From Siderastrea siderea (taxonomy: Eukaryota; Cnidaria; Anthozoa; Scleractinia; Rhizangiidae), in NCBI GenBank assembly GCA_964030785.1, contig OZ034970.1, forward strand, positions 38,555,401-38,619,400: 64,000 nucleotides of DNA. Reading direction: 5' to 3'. The translations under genes were made by a program, and so were the position numbers. The notes under the pieces are model-generated. The model ran no database searches, was not told where the DNA came from, and saw nothing but the letters and a program-made list of their open reading frames with translations. Below are positions 20,921 to 32,925 of this stretch, piece after piece (the stretch's first letter is position 1; each line of letters begins with the position of its first letter).

Positions 20921-22437
20921 ATAATCAGGAACGGAGACCGTAAGCGTGGGGTCCACGTGTACCCATCGAAAAAGACAAATGTGCTATTTTTAGAGAAAAT
21001 TGCGCCACCCTCAACGTCATAAACGCGCGTGGGTACACACAAATTTGCGTACAACGAGGCGCGTAGCGCGGAAATGGTTATAATTATTTGATGTCCAGCA
21101 AGCCCGAGTAGAATAACTGTTTTATTATTAAAAACGCAATCACTAATTGTTATAAAATCAAGAAAGAGAAAAAAAAGAGAGACGCAAACTCCGGGATAAA
21201 AGGGAACAAGAGTCGATCGCAATCGCATGACTGACCGAAAAAGGCACCAAAATCTTGCGAAGTTTTGCAGCATTTCTTTGCCGAGCTGAATGAATCAATG
21301 AAACTGCTCCTAAGTGAACGTACGAGCACAAGGTGTGGGAACAGTCTTCCAATTATTGGCTTTAAAATGTGGTACGTGTTTAATTTTTCCTGAAAATTTG
21401 TCGTAATCATCGTGATTAAAGCAGTACGATCTCACCGTGGTAACTGCCGGGGTTCAAATGAGCGATGTTGTAATCGATTTGTTCGCACAACGCTGACAAC
21501 GGAGCCATCATGTGCTTTTTTTTTAATGGAACCGAGGACAGAATTAACATTTTAACTTGAACGATAATTTCTATGCATCTCACTGAAAAAAGACTACGGA
21601 GGTGACGAACATAAGAATTCACCATCTTACTTTTTTAACGCAAACCACAAAACGCAGTTGTTCTTAGTTTAGTACCCGCGGACAGAATGGTAAAAGCGAC
21701 ACTCAAACAACTGTGAAAGCGGTTTAACGTATTTTACATGGCATCTGATTTGTATCTGAACATTTGGAGCTGCTGGAACACAAATCTACAACTAGGGTAT
21801 CTAAAAGATAGTAATGATGCGGCTCATTCTGTTGATGCTGACATTAGCTAGGCAGTGATCCATCTGCTTGCGTGAGACTTAGGTTAATGCTCCTTTATTT
21901 CTGAAAATAGTCACAAATTGTGCGGTGTTTCTAAAACTAAGACCACCCTCCCACCCCCAAGGCAAAAAAATTCACATATGTCGAAGTAGGAAGGTAAATT
22001 ATAATCGTAGTAGGTCCAATTTGTCAAATGATATTCAGCGTGAACATTTGATTTGTTTAGTTAGTGTTATTTTCACCGACATTGAGTTCATATATAGGTG
22101 AATTCGATATATCGTTGTTTTTTTTGGAGGGGGGGGGGGGGGCGGGGGGTATTATTAATGGCAATCATAACCATGCTGTATTCACTACAGTGAGGATTAC
22201 GTTTGGGTTTGCTTTCATGTTTATAGAATATACATTATTTGTGTATTAAAAGAAATGACTCGTGAACGTGAAACAATATTAACCAGGTGAGTTCAGTGAG
22301 CATTAGTGAATTTGTTACATCTGTAGTGATTGCATGCTCTGGTTTAACCCATTGACTCCTGCGTGTTTTCGCGGACAGAGGTGAATAACGCACTGCGCAT
22401 GTTCGTTACGTCACTGCTCTCCTCCACTCTCGTCCCC
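20921..22437. other. Non-coding, no gene seen
   Basis: Short chance ORFs only. A G-run (GGGGGGGGGGGGGGCGGGG) at about 22129-22147 is the only marked low-complexity tract. Confidence 0.35.
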
Positions 22438-23036
22438 GAGCTGCGATCCTTTCGGCCAGCGCCACGGAACACAGCTCTGAAATTTGTTTTCGAAACGGAC
22501 AATAAAGTGTTGAATATTTTGTTCTTAATGCCGATTTAGAGCTGGGAGATGTTAAAAGAAGAATTCGGTGTCTTTGGCGATATCATCAAGGTAAGTAAAG
22601 TTTTCGTTCAATAGAAATTGTGGTTGAAAGGCTTTTTATTTAAAGCTGTATTGCGGTAAGTCGAAGTGTCGTAAAGCGGCTGTGTCACGGTTCATAAAGA
22701 TACCTTATTCTCTTACAATGAACTTTGAAAATTTTATAATTGGAAATTTTTAAACTATGAAGCAAGTTGAAAGTTACACTAATACAAACGTGCTTAATTT
22801 TAATTCAACTAACACCGACCATAATTTTTGTTCAATGGCGGTGTTGCTCCGTAAAAACCAAAATCTTAATTTAAGATGTTTCTATTGAACAAAAGTTTTA
22901 CTTACCTCAGTGATAATAATGTTATTGGGATTTTTGACAGTTTACTCTTGTCTGAAGCGGTGCCATGCATATGACACGAACACCTGTTGTTGTCTTCCTC
23001 GAGTTGTTTTCTGTGGCGCTGAAAAGCGAGCGATTC
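22438..23036. repeat. Inverted repeat (foldback-like) of about 600 bp
   Basis: AGGTAAGTAAAGTTTTCGTT plus CAATAGAAA at 22589-22617 pairs with its near-complement at 22879-22907 (about 26 of 29). Farther out, the CCAGCGCCACGGAACA block near 22457 pairs with TGTTTTCTGTGGCGCTGA near 23006, though more weakly. No coding frame. Confidence 0.55.
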
Positions 23037-24684
23037 AGCATTTACTTGACCAACACGACAAAGTTTAGCCTGAGTATCAGGCTTTCGGGGAGAAAGTTGT
23101 TATAAATCGCCTTGGAATTCACTTGCCCGGGACTTCCACATTTAAAACAATTGTCTTGGACTGACACGAAAACAGAGGAAAAAATAAAAGTCCCACAACC
23201 AATAAAACACCGCTTGCAACTTTCGCGATAAAATAAAGCGACTGGGACATGTAAGCACAATTCGTAAAATCTCGTTTGAGCCAAAATTTCACAATTTTAC
23301 CGATGAAAACAAAATGTTTTCAAACTGAAATAAGATACAATATGGTATTGGCTGTCCAAAAACACACAGACTTTTCTTAACCACGCAACACTGTGCTTAA
23401 CCAACGGGTTTGTTTACCGTACGGGAAAATCCCACAAATACCGGCCATTTTAAATAGCCCGCCAGGCCTGCCAAGTCGCCAAGTCGGTTTCGCGCGCGGT
23501 CGCCCGCGTTTCGCACCGCTGACCGTTCATCGTTATTCAGCTCTGTCGTTTTCGCGTGTTCCGCATAGATTTAAATTTGTCAAGAGTAGAAAAAAATACC
23601 TAAATGCGCAGTAGAGAACTAAACATTGTAGGCTTTCCAAATTAACTTCTTTTTACACTGGAATAGTCAAATAAATCTATTCTGATGTAAAAAACTATGT
23701 TTGCGTATCATTTATTGGCCAGAAAACAACCTTGAAGATGAAAATTGCTGAAATCTTCTGCACGGTGACGAAAGCCGCTTGCATCTCGAATTTCAACCCG
23801 GTTATGCAAATTAGTCAGTGTTTACAAAATACTGCTTCCTGGACCCAACTATCAATTAAAAAAGACAGAGAAGTCGACTACAGGCTTTTCTAGCCAAAAA
23901 TGTTATTCAGATAAACAATACATTGGCTTCTAGAAGCAAAAAACTTTCAATTTTCTTGCGTGCATGAACACTCGCATGTAATTTTTGTAGACACTACAGC
24001 TGTATTCATGGCGATGGCTTGATCGGACGTTGCACGGCTTTGCGAACAAAATTACAAAAATTATACGAACCTGGAGCAAACAATCAGTTAAACAATTTTT
24101 AAAAAGCAAATCAACATTCAAAAACAACATTTACCATACTGCAGTGTTTTTCCAGGTCTTGTAAAATCGATTTGAAGTCCGCGGTTCGGTTTAAATTTTT
24201 GAGCAAACTTGAGGTTGTCTTGCGAATCGAAGGAATCTCAACGCGAAACGGCTTTTCGTCGCTTTAAAGACTTCCATGTCCTCTTTTTTGAAGTTCAGTT
24301 ATTCTTCAGGATGATTTCTTTCCATTTTGAACTTCAAAAGTGAACTATCTTAATTTTTAGAGCAGAAAAATACATCTTGAAAATCTAGGACCGATCCGCG
24401 CGCACGGCCACTATCTTCCTTTGCAAACTCCCTGCGGTCAAAAATGCCGCAGAGAACTCTGGTAAAAAGTGTGGTTAAATGCAATGCATTCTGGTAAAAA
24501 GTGATGAATTCGAGAATTCGTCCCACCTGATATATCTCTCTTAAATCCTGATTATGTTGCTGGCGCTCGCTGCGCTCGCTCCGCAGCAACGAGTACAGGT
24601 AAAGCAGCGTCAATTTTCATGGTTTAGCCAAAAAATGTCGCCCTTTCTGGTACTGAATTTGTTCAGTGTTTGTTGTTCAGACTG
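23037..24684. other. Non-coding, no gene seen
   Basis: A GC-richer patch occurs at 23450-23560. No recognised domains. Confidence 0.35.
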
Positions 24685-24848
24685 TACCCTGCTAGCAGAG
24701 GTTTTTTAATCCTGCCGCTTCTTTTTCGTATTTTTTTTTTTACGGCTGTCCTTACCGTTTTTGTTGGAAGAAAACAACAATGGTAAAGACAGCCGTAAAA
24801 AGACTACGAAAAGGAAGCGGCAAGATAAAAACCTCTGCTAGCAGGGTA
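24685..24848. repeat. Long hairpin, about 75-bp arms
   Basis: The left arm starts TACCCTGCTAGCAGAGG and the right arm ends CCTCTGCTAGCAGGGTA. The arms also pair through CCGCTTCTTTTTCGTA and ACGGCTGTC blocks. The loop is about 20 bp. It looks like a palindromic MITE. Confidence 0.85.
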
Positions 24849-25332
24849 TTCAGGCTGCTTCATGATTTTTGTACTGATTCGCCGTAAAAGTGTGACAATT
24901 TTTAGTAAGTGCTTCTCTCCCATTTGTCTGTGTTTTATTTTGTCTTGTCTCGATATTTGGGAGTCAAAGCCTTCCATATAAAACTTACTGTTTGTAGGGT
25001 TGCTGCTGGAGGAAAAAACTTTAAGCTCACTGTCGTTTAAACCCTTGCCACGTCCACTGCGCTATGTATCCCTTGTAGGTTCGTAAATTACCTATTAACT
25101 AACATTCAGCACTACGGTAGCATGAAGTTTCACTTCAGCTTCTCCTTCTCATCGACGGAAGTAGTTTTTTTCCTTGGTGTTTTACCAGTTCTCCATTTTC
25201 TCGACGATTGATAATGCACCACGAGAGCACTTGACTGAAACTGAATAAAGCGCGCTTAACGCTATTTTTTGTCTTCATTTCGGCCACTTCGGTAAAGGCA
25301 GACATTATTGCAGAAAACATACGCTGAGAAAC

Positions 25333-25477
25333 AGGCTTTTAGCCAGGAATTGAAAGTTAGCCGTCCAAGGAGCATGTTTCTTGTAAATTAATTGAAAGAT
25401 TAAGTGAATTTTATTCAAATTTTTCCAAAAAGTGGGCGTCCATAGGACGCCTGGACGCCCTTCTGGCTAAAACCTTG
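25333..25477. mobile_element. Short MITE, about 145 bp, with 10-bp flanking direct repeats
   Basis: Ends AGGCTTTTAGCCAG (25333) and CTGGCTAAAACC (25463) are inverted. GCTGAGAAAC lies directly outside on both sides (25323-25332 and 25478-25487) and looks like a target duplication, a length seen for hAT and Mutator-type elements. No ORF. Confidence 0.6.
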
Positions 25478-27165
25478 CTGAGAAACCTCGGCAAACGTTT
25501 TCTTTCCCGATTCGGTAGTTTGAATCGACGTTACTATTTTCTTTTGCAGTGGAAAAAGTGAAAATGATTTATCAGTGCGAACTTTTCTTTACACCGCGTT
25601 TGGACATTCATTTTACAGTCTTTGCAGCTGCCCTTCATTCTCTGTACCTCTTCAGAGGAAATATATTTTCGAATGTCTTTTCTGTTTTTCTGCCTGATTC
25701 GCCTTCATTTATTTTTTCGTAGTTCGACGCCTTTTTTTCCCGAAAAACGTTTTTTCATAGACTTCTAACTTACATAGGAGTGTAACGATAGATCGAACTA
25801 TCGACGCATTGCGATTGGAGTGTTGCGATAGCGATGCATTGATCGCAGATTCAACTATCGATAGCAATCGCGATAGTTTCGTCAATTATCGATAGTTACG
25901 ATTGTTTCAAATGATTTCCTGTAGTCTTTTTCCCTTGATTGAAAAATGCCTGTCTTGTTCTCCGCTGTCCGTTCTGTTCAATATTTTGAAATAAGTAACA
26001 ATATTGCTTTGTTTTTATAAAAACAAACTTCATTTGTCTCCAGGTCTTGTCTACGTGCAAAATGGTGGTTCCGAGTGTTACCTTTACCCCCTTCTTAGAG
26101 ATTTGATCGTCCCGCCATTGTCAAGAAACATGGCGGTTGCGAAGGATCATACGGCCGGAGCCTTTTGAAATTATGCCAAACAAAAAAGGAAGGGCGCGCA
26201 CATGGGAGCACTTCGGGTTTATAACAGAAAATACTGGTCCAGTTGATAAAACCAGAGTTGCATGTACATGTGACTTTGTCTCCCAGTAAAATGGTGCTAA
26301 AATATGGTGGAAATACAACAAATCTGACCCACCATATGCGACGATCACTTTGATAGGTTACTTTTTCTTAAATGACAACACTGCGTTATCACCGTTTGAG
26401 CGTCAGGCGTGTCACAAAAACCCTGATAAACTACATATTTTCTGAAAGATTAATAACTGAAGGGTACGAAAACGTATTTAGATACAGAAAAAAAGATAGC
26501 TTTGTTTTGTATGTTGAAAATATACCTAACGTTTTTCAAAAGTACATCGTTCACAAAATCGGTTCCCCTCCACTCGAAAATGGTCTAGAGAGTTAGACGA
26601 ACATCGCGCCGAATTCTTCACACCTTTGTCTCAAAAACCGTGTCTCGGAATTTTTTTATCTGGCCTGGTTTGTTTTCTGCACTCGGTTAAACTTTGAAGT
26701 TTGAAAAAAAAAACACACCTTCTCTTTCTTTAACGGGTCAATCTTTTGAATGGACGCCAAAAATAAAATTTGGAGACAGGGTTTTTGGCGTCATTTTACC
26801 TTCATAACTTCACGTCGGCTGTACAATGCCAAAGACATCAACAAGAAGACTGAGGGTAAGACTAATCAAGCTGCCGGGACCCGAAAGACGAAAGTAAGTG
26901 CAAAAGGAGAGAACGTTCTGTCGCAAATGCAAGCAGTTGGGTAACAATAAACATTTTTATTGCTCGAGACACAACTTCTGCAATTTACGCTTTCGAGGAA
27001 CGTCACGTCCGGGTGACAAACTCAACAACAAACCGCTTCATCGAGCGTTTCTGGGAGCGTTTCGCCTGACATGATTGTTCTCCTTTTAAATAGTTGCCAC
27101 GATTCCTCACAGAATTCTCCATCATCTTCTCTTTCCACGTCTTGCAACGACTCTGCCGGTATCTT
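25478..27165. other. Non-coding, with an ATCGAT-type repeat tract at 25780-25910
   Basis: The tract holds many CGATAG and CTATCGAT words in both orientations. ORFs of 64-74 codons at 26372 and 26750 have no recognisable domain. Confidence 0.35.
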
Positions 27166-27830
27166 TAGGGTCGTCACACACGAGGGGACTAGTCCCTGCG
27201 ACTGGTCCCTGCGACTGGTCCCTGTAGTGCGTATACGAAGGAAATAGTTGCGGGGACAAGTCCCTCGAAGGGTTTAAATTTAGGACGCTTTAACTGAAAA
27301 TCGCCGAAATGTGGAGACGAAAAATAAAGCGATCCTCAACAGTGAAATCGAATTTACTAGATTAACCACAAAACAATAAAATAAATCACCTGCAAACGGG
27401 TTCATGCCTCGTGCTGTCTATCAGTGTTTGTCATTTGTAATTTCGATAAAGTTTTTTTTTTCTCCAGTGTCCTATATTGCTGGTACAGAAGTGTAAAAAG
27501 ACAACTGTTCGATCAAGACTCCCAATAGAGACAAGGTCAACTGGAAAAAAGTATAAGATCCGATGAAATATTTTCATTTGGTCGCAGGGACTGGTCCCAC
27601 GAACAGTACACACGAAGGGACCAAGCATAGTTGGTGGGACTTGTCCCCGGGACTGGTCTCACGAATTCAAACTTGTTTGAATTCATGGGACTAGTCGCAG
27701 GGACCAGATTTTGGTTCCTGCGACTACATTTTTTGACTAAAATGGTAGTTCACACGAAGGGACTTGGTCCCCGGGACTAGTCGCAGGGACCAGTCGCAGG
27801 GACTAGTCCCCTCGTGCGTGCCGACCTTTA
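27166..27830. mobile_element. MITE with about 55-bp terminal inverted repeats (CGAGGGGACTAGTCCCT)
   Basis: The left end GGGTCGTCACACACGAGGGG continues ACTAGTCCCTGCGACTGGTC. The right end is its reverse complement with a few changes (CGAGGGGACTAGTCCCTGCG, GGTCGGCACGCACGAGGGG). Further GGGACTAGTC, GGGACTGGTC and GGACTTGTCC words recur inside (27190-27260, 27585-27800). No transposase frame. Exact end bases and target duplication were not resolved. Confidence 0.75.
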
Positions 27831-28304
27831 AGCGGCTCTCAGAAACGGCGTTCTCGTTCTTCTCTAGGTTCTTCCAACCACATTTGTTGATTATAAATAT
27901 ACGAGCTTTTGTCGCTCGCGGAAAGTTTTTCCGCCCACACCAAGCAAAATTCTTTTGTACACTTACGCTTTGCCGTTTTCTTTTTGGTAGAGGCAAACAG
28001 GCAGGATCTCTTCCTACTTTATGTCATGTTTTCTACACAACAGACCCTGCCCTGGGAATTGGTAGGCAATCGATCTCATGTCAAAACATCAGGGCCCTCT
28101 TATGTCCCATGATATTTTCGGCGTTGTTGACAGGTAACTTTCAAAACTATTTAGAGAAAATTAATGGCCGCAACTTTTTTTCGTCCATAACTTTGCGTAG
28201 AAACACTCTTTTTTCTGAAACGTTTTGTAAAGGAGCGGTTTGAATAATATCTATCTGAAAATGACAAAAGTGTGTTTTTGTTAAAGTGGTCAATTTTAGG
28301 GTTC
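27831..28304. other. Non-coding, no gene seen
   Basis: An open frame of 159 codons (27764-28243) starts inside the MITE terminal repeat and has no domain, so it is not annotated as a gene. Confidence 0.35.
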
Positions 28305-28645
28305 CATGATACCTTAAATTGTATCTGTTTTGAATTGCCTAAAGGTAAAACCCCTCATTAGAATTTTCACATATGTATAAAATTGAAAGCTTGCACCCGT
28401 ATTAGCGCTTTCATCCCCAGACAAAATTACTGGAGTAAAACGTTGTCACGAAATCAGCAAAAAATAGTGTGGTAGGACAAAAAGTAATTTTTGATCACTG
28501 CCAGTTGCGTAGGTTTTTCGTGTCGGTCCATTCACCTTGATTCGTTTTCGTTGCACCAAGTCAAAACAATTTTTCATCCCCCCTGTTACTGTGGAAACTG
28601 CAACCATCTCAAAAGGCATGTTGGTTTTGTAACCGAGTACACTTA
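28305..28645. repeat. Direct repeat, copy 1 (partner at 30085-30420)
   Basis: Shares with the partner, in order, AAATTGTATCTGTTTTGAATT, CATATGTAT, ATTACTGGAGTAAAA, GTTGTCACGAAATCAGC and CTCAAAAGGCATGTTGGTTT. Roughly 80% similar by eye over 340 bp. No long ORF is conserved between the copies. Confidence 0.75.
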
Positions 28646-30084
28646 TGTCCTACAACTCATGAACAATACATCACTTGGGTGCTCACTCCTGAACGGCTGA
28701 AGAACTACAACCAAACGTTCCAGAGAAGTCGAATCATTGATTGCTGAAGAGGTAAGCTAATGTCAGCAAATGCTATTTAAAAAAAATCACACAAACCCGC
28801 TTAAGTAGCAACTTTAGACGTGAGGATAACTAACCAGCCATGAGCAGAAGGAAATTGGATAAATTTAGACAAGAGAAAGCTTTGCCTTCACAGAATCTCA
28901 GTTTTGAAGACTTAATGTTTTTGGGTACCTTGAAATTCCCCTTCAGAATCTTTTCTACAATTCAATCAGCGTTTGATAACTTTGAATTCCAGAAATTGAT
29001 TGAATGAATTTAATTTTAAGCAAATACACAACGATAATGTTAAAGTGCGTCAATACATTTCAAGATCAAATACAAATACAAATCTGTTGTTTTACTAGTT
29101 TATGTAGAGCTCTATTTTACACCACAAATACGATTTTACTTACTTGGTTCCCACCTCCTGTTAAAGACTGCACTACTTGAATTTGCATGCAAAGTTCCTA
29201 TATGTTCTGAAATTTCAAAAGAGAATAACATAACAATAGATGACCAGAGCGAAACTGGCTAAGGTTAGCCTCCAACGCAGAGATCTTTTGCGCTCGTCAA
29301 AGAGTATCCTCCACTTATTGAAACGTTACAGTGACCAATTAAAAATCCTTTGATTGTTTAACGCTACGTTTTTAGTTCTAACCTGGCTTTCGTTTAAACG
29401 AAATCATGTCGAACACTCACTCAATCCTTTGGATGCCTGCTTTGATCACGAGTACATCTTCAATTAAGATACGCGGTACAAGTTAAATTATTTGTAGTTT
29501 TGAAGAGCGGTGACTGCTAGTTGCTTGAAATTTTCAATTTACATCTCAAAGATATATATAGTTTTTATTTTCAGTTTTTTTTTAACAGCGGTGGAATAAA
29601 AGCAGAACAAAAATTTCTGAAGCAGTTACAGCTTTGAAAGGTTTCTTGTTAAACCAATAAAAATATTTTGCCATACCAACCATCCAACTGTAATATCCGG
29701 TCAAAAACGTTTACCGGTTTGTGTAAGAAGTTATCGCCCGTCATTTTCCTCACAGTGCATTACATTACGTGTCATTTGCGTAGTGTTTAAAGCTGTACTG
29801 CTCTCCAGGGCTAGCGTCACCATCTTTTGCTTAAAGTGTTTTTGCGGATTAAGGCTTATACTGTGGAACGACTACCATGTATAATATTTAAAACCATGTT
29901 TACATTTGAATTCTTATACTGGCTAGCTTTCGGTTCAGTATCATAATATAAGGCCCCTCACGTTCAGACACGGGAAAAAGCAGAACTGGAACTTTTAACG
30001 GGCACGGTCACGAAACCAGTTGACCGCTGTAAACGAAAGTCTCCATGTGCTGTTAGCATCTTTCGGCTTTTTAAAGGTGTCTGC
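28646..30084. other. Non-coding, no gene seen
   Basis: AT-rich sequence between the two direct-repeat copies. Confidence 0.35.
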
Positions 30085-30420
30085 TTTAAATTGTATCTGT
30101 TTTGAATTACTTAAAGGTAAAACTCCTCATTAGAATTCTCACATATGTATCAAATAGAAAGCTTAAACCCGCTTTAGCGTTTTTATCTCCAGCCAAGAAT
30201 TACTGGAGTAAAAAGTTGTCACGAAATCAGCTTAAAATAGTGTAGTAGGATGAAACGTTATTTTTGGTCACTGGCGGTGGCGTAGGTTTTTCTTGTCGGT
30301 CTATCCACCTTATAATCAATTTTATTGCACTGCGAGGCAAAATAATTTTTCATTCTGCCTGTTAATGTGTTAACCGCAACCACCTCAAAAGGCATGTTGG
30401 TTTTGTCATCGTGCACACCA
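30085..30420. repeat. Direct repeat, copy 2 (partner at 28305-28645)
   Basis: See copy 1. Same orientation, offset about 1.78 kb. Confidence 0.75.
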
Positions 30421-30682
30421 CAGGCAACCCAAGCTAAAGTTGAGAGCTGCACATAAATTATTAGACTGTTTGTTCCACGCTATGTATAATAATGACATCG
30501 GTAACATTTAAGAGTTTGTATGGAAATGCTAGAAAACGTCTAAAATTGCCACAAATCAGAAAGAAGTCGAAATAGAAATAATTTGCCTTATTTCGTTATT
30601 GCATTGGTCATTAATTGAGGGCTTACTGGGCTGGTTTGAAGCTTTTTGGGCGAGAAATTGAGGTTTTATTTTTCATGTTTAC

Positions 30683-31873
30683 TGAACGTTTAGAATTAAT
30701 TAAAGGCAGGAAACAGTTTCACAATGCACCTCACTTGAAGTTCGATAAATTCCATCACAATAAACGAATCGCCCTAAAACTTCAAAGGTGTATTCTTGGG
30801 GTTTGGCGTACCTCTGTTCAGTTGTCATGGGTTCCAGATCCTATTTTAAGCGGTCGAATACCCCTCCTAAATACGAATCTCGCCTTTCCTGGTATGCGTT
30901 TTCATTTGAAGTGCACACATGAATCTTTGCGAGCCGCGTTTCGATGACAAAATTGCCCTCAGCCGGGGAGAGGCTGAGTGAGATTGTCCACAAGCAAAAG
31001 AGGGCACTGCAAAGTCCAGCCGGAGCTTGGTTTGACCGGAAATAGAGATCTAGTAGAACGCCCGTGAATTTTACTCGCCTTACGTACTTGACTTGTAAAA
31101 CCATAATTTTGTTCTAGGACGACTGTAGAACTACCTTTTGCTGCCTTCTAATCAATCCATTCGATGATTTTTATGGCATTTGGCGCAAGTGATCCCGCCC
31201 GTTGCCTGCAAATCAATCTCATTATTTAATTCCGATCTACAGGGTTGTCTTACCCTGAAAAAAATACTGCTGTGACTGTGGAAAAATACCTAGCACAATT
31301 TCCATTCCTTTGAAAACCGGTGCAATTCTTGTTTTTTCTGAGTGGAAACCACCCCTCTTCTCTGCTTCTAAATTTCGACAACATTTTTTTGTGGTAAACA
31401 GGTGAAATGTGACGGAACAATCGCTATGCTAACATACTGTCGCACGAAGGCATTAAAGCGTGCTCGTGGCGTCAAGTGAGGCGAGTAAATTTCACGGGCG
31501 TTCTAATAGTTCTCTATTCCAGTCAAACCGACCTATTTGGACTCCGCAGTGTCGTGTTTGCTTGTTGACAATCCCACTCAGCCTCTCCCCGGCTGAGGGC
31601 AATTTTGTCATCGAAACGCGGCTCACAAAGATTCATGTGTGCACTTCAAATGAAAACGCATAGCAGGAAAGGCGAGTTTCGTATTTAGGAGGGGTTTTCG
31701 ACAGCTAAAAATAGGATCTGGAACCCATGACAACTGAACAGAGGTACGCCAAAGACCCAAGAATACACCTTTGAAGTTTTAGGGGGATTCGTTTATTGTG
31801 ATGGAATTTATCGAACTTCAAGTGAGGTGCATTGTGAAACTGTTTCCTGCCTTTAATGAATTCTAAACGTTCA
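30683..31873. mobile_element. Large inverted repeat, arms about 405-410 bp, spacer about 375 bp
   Basis: The left arm (30683-31094) and right arm (31471-31873) are reverse complements at roughly 90% by eye. Shared blocks include GAACGTTTAGAATT, TTTCACAATGCACCTCACTT, CAACTGAACAGAGGTACGCC, AAAATTGCCCTCAGCCGGGG and TTTACTCGCC. Neither arm encodes a recognisable protein. The spacer at 31095-31470 is unique in the window. Confidence 0.9.
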
Positions 31874-31987
31874 TGCAGTTGTGAAGAGGGAGGTCGTAAT
31901 ACCGTGGTCTTAGTCATTTTAACTGAAATTCAGTAATCTTAATACATGGAGTACATTTTCGCGGATTATTTGTTTAGCGGGAGTTTG

Positions 31988-32059
31988 TTTTTGCGGGATC
32001 AAATTTTCGCGAATCCATGGAAAATCCGCGACTTTCACGAAGATTAGATCCCGCAAAAA
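31988..32059. repeat. Short palindromic element TTTTGCGGGATC...GATCCCGCAAAA
   Basis: Thirteen-base arms at 31988-32000 and 32047-32059, with TTTTCGCGAA and GGAAAATCCGCGA words between. Probably a fragment of a palindromic repeat. Confidence 0.55.
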
Positions 32060-32662
32060 TTTCATGCCACACGGTCAGATGAGTTGGTTTAGGTGTCCGA
32101 CCAAAACAACTTTAACTTAAATTTTGACTGGCGCTAGTAATTTGAGGCAAGCTGAGCGTCGCGGGAAAAATGAAAAAAACCGATTTAAAAAAGCAGCTTT
32201 TTCAGTTTTCGGTTGTTTGATACCGTGGAATTTAAGCTAATAGGAGACTTGCAGAGGGCGCCGTCTTGTTTACAGGAGTAAAAGCGCAATAATATTATTA
32301 TTCTTCAGCTAAATGTTTGTTACATTCGATATTTTCCGGCAAAACTCAAAATAGTAGGCGTAAGTATCTTAAAACAGTTAACGAAATCAGTTGTGCAGAG
32401 AGCTTTATTGAATTGAAATTATTCACCAAGTTTCGAGTTGGGTTATCCATTTGCGACCAGTTTCTGTGGTCTAATATTATTGTGTAAGTTTTCTTCCAAA
32501 TTACTTTCGTTCCTTCAGCTGTTGTTAAAATAAATAAAAAAAAAAGGCTGGCAAAGGGAAATTAGGTAAAAAGTGGCCTTAGTTAATATTTGAGGCAAAT
32601 CATTTTCTGTGTGCTTCTTTCGCATCGCTTTGTTAACGAAGGCAATGTCTACACTCACAGCG

Positions 32663-32925
32663 GACTTCCTTTGCGGCCGAAGGCCGCAGATTGGACGGCC
32701 ACATGGGTAAGGAAATTTTGTAACCTATCGATCCGAGAAATTTTGGCTCTGCTGTCAGCGTAGGCCCGTCCGCTTGATTGTCAGAGGGGAAGATAAATTT
32801 TGTCTTTTTTTAACGACTTTAATGAGAGTATCTTCAGAAATTCATGGGTTCCAGCGAAAAAAACAGGTGGAGCTCCGCCTTTAGGCTTGGCTAAATCTAT
32901 ATATTTATTGTTCAGGCAACCGAGC
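32663..32925. repeat. Dispersed repeat, short copy of the 6876-7645 family
   Basis: Begins with the hairpin GCGGCCGAAGGCCGC, continues AAGGAAATTTTGTAACCTAT and CGAGAAATTTTGG, and ends GGAGCTCCGCCTTTAGGCTT then GGCTAAATCTATATATT. Landmark order is as in the longer copy. Confidence 0.6.

Noticed and set aside
26372..26944. Two short ORFs (74 and 64 codons)
   Set aside because: No motif, no splice-compatible neighbours recognised and no repeat of them elsewhere in the window.
27764..28243. 159-codon plus-strand ORF
   Set aside because: It begins in a MITE terminal repeat and has no recognisable domain or codon evidence.
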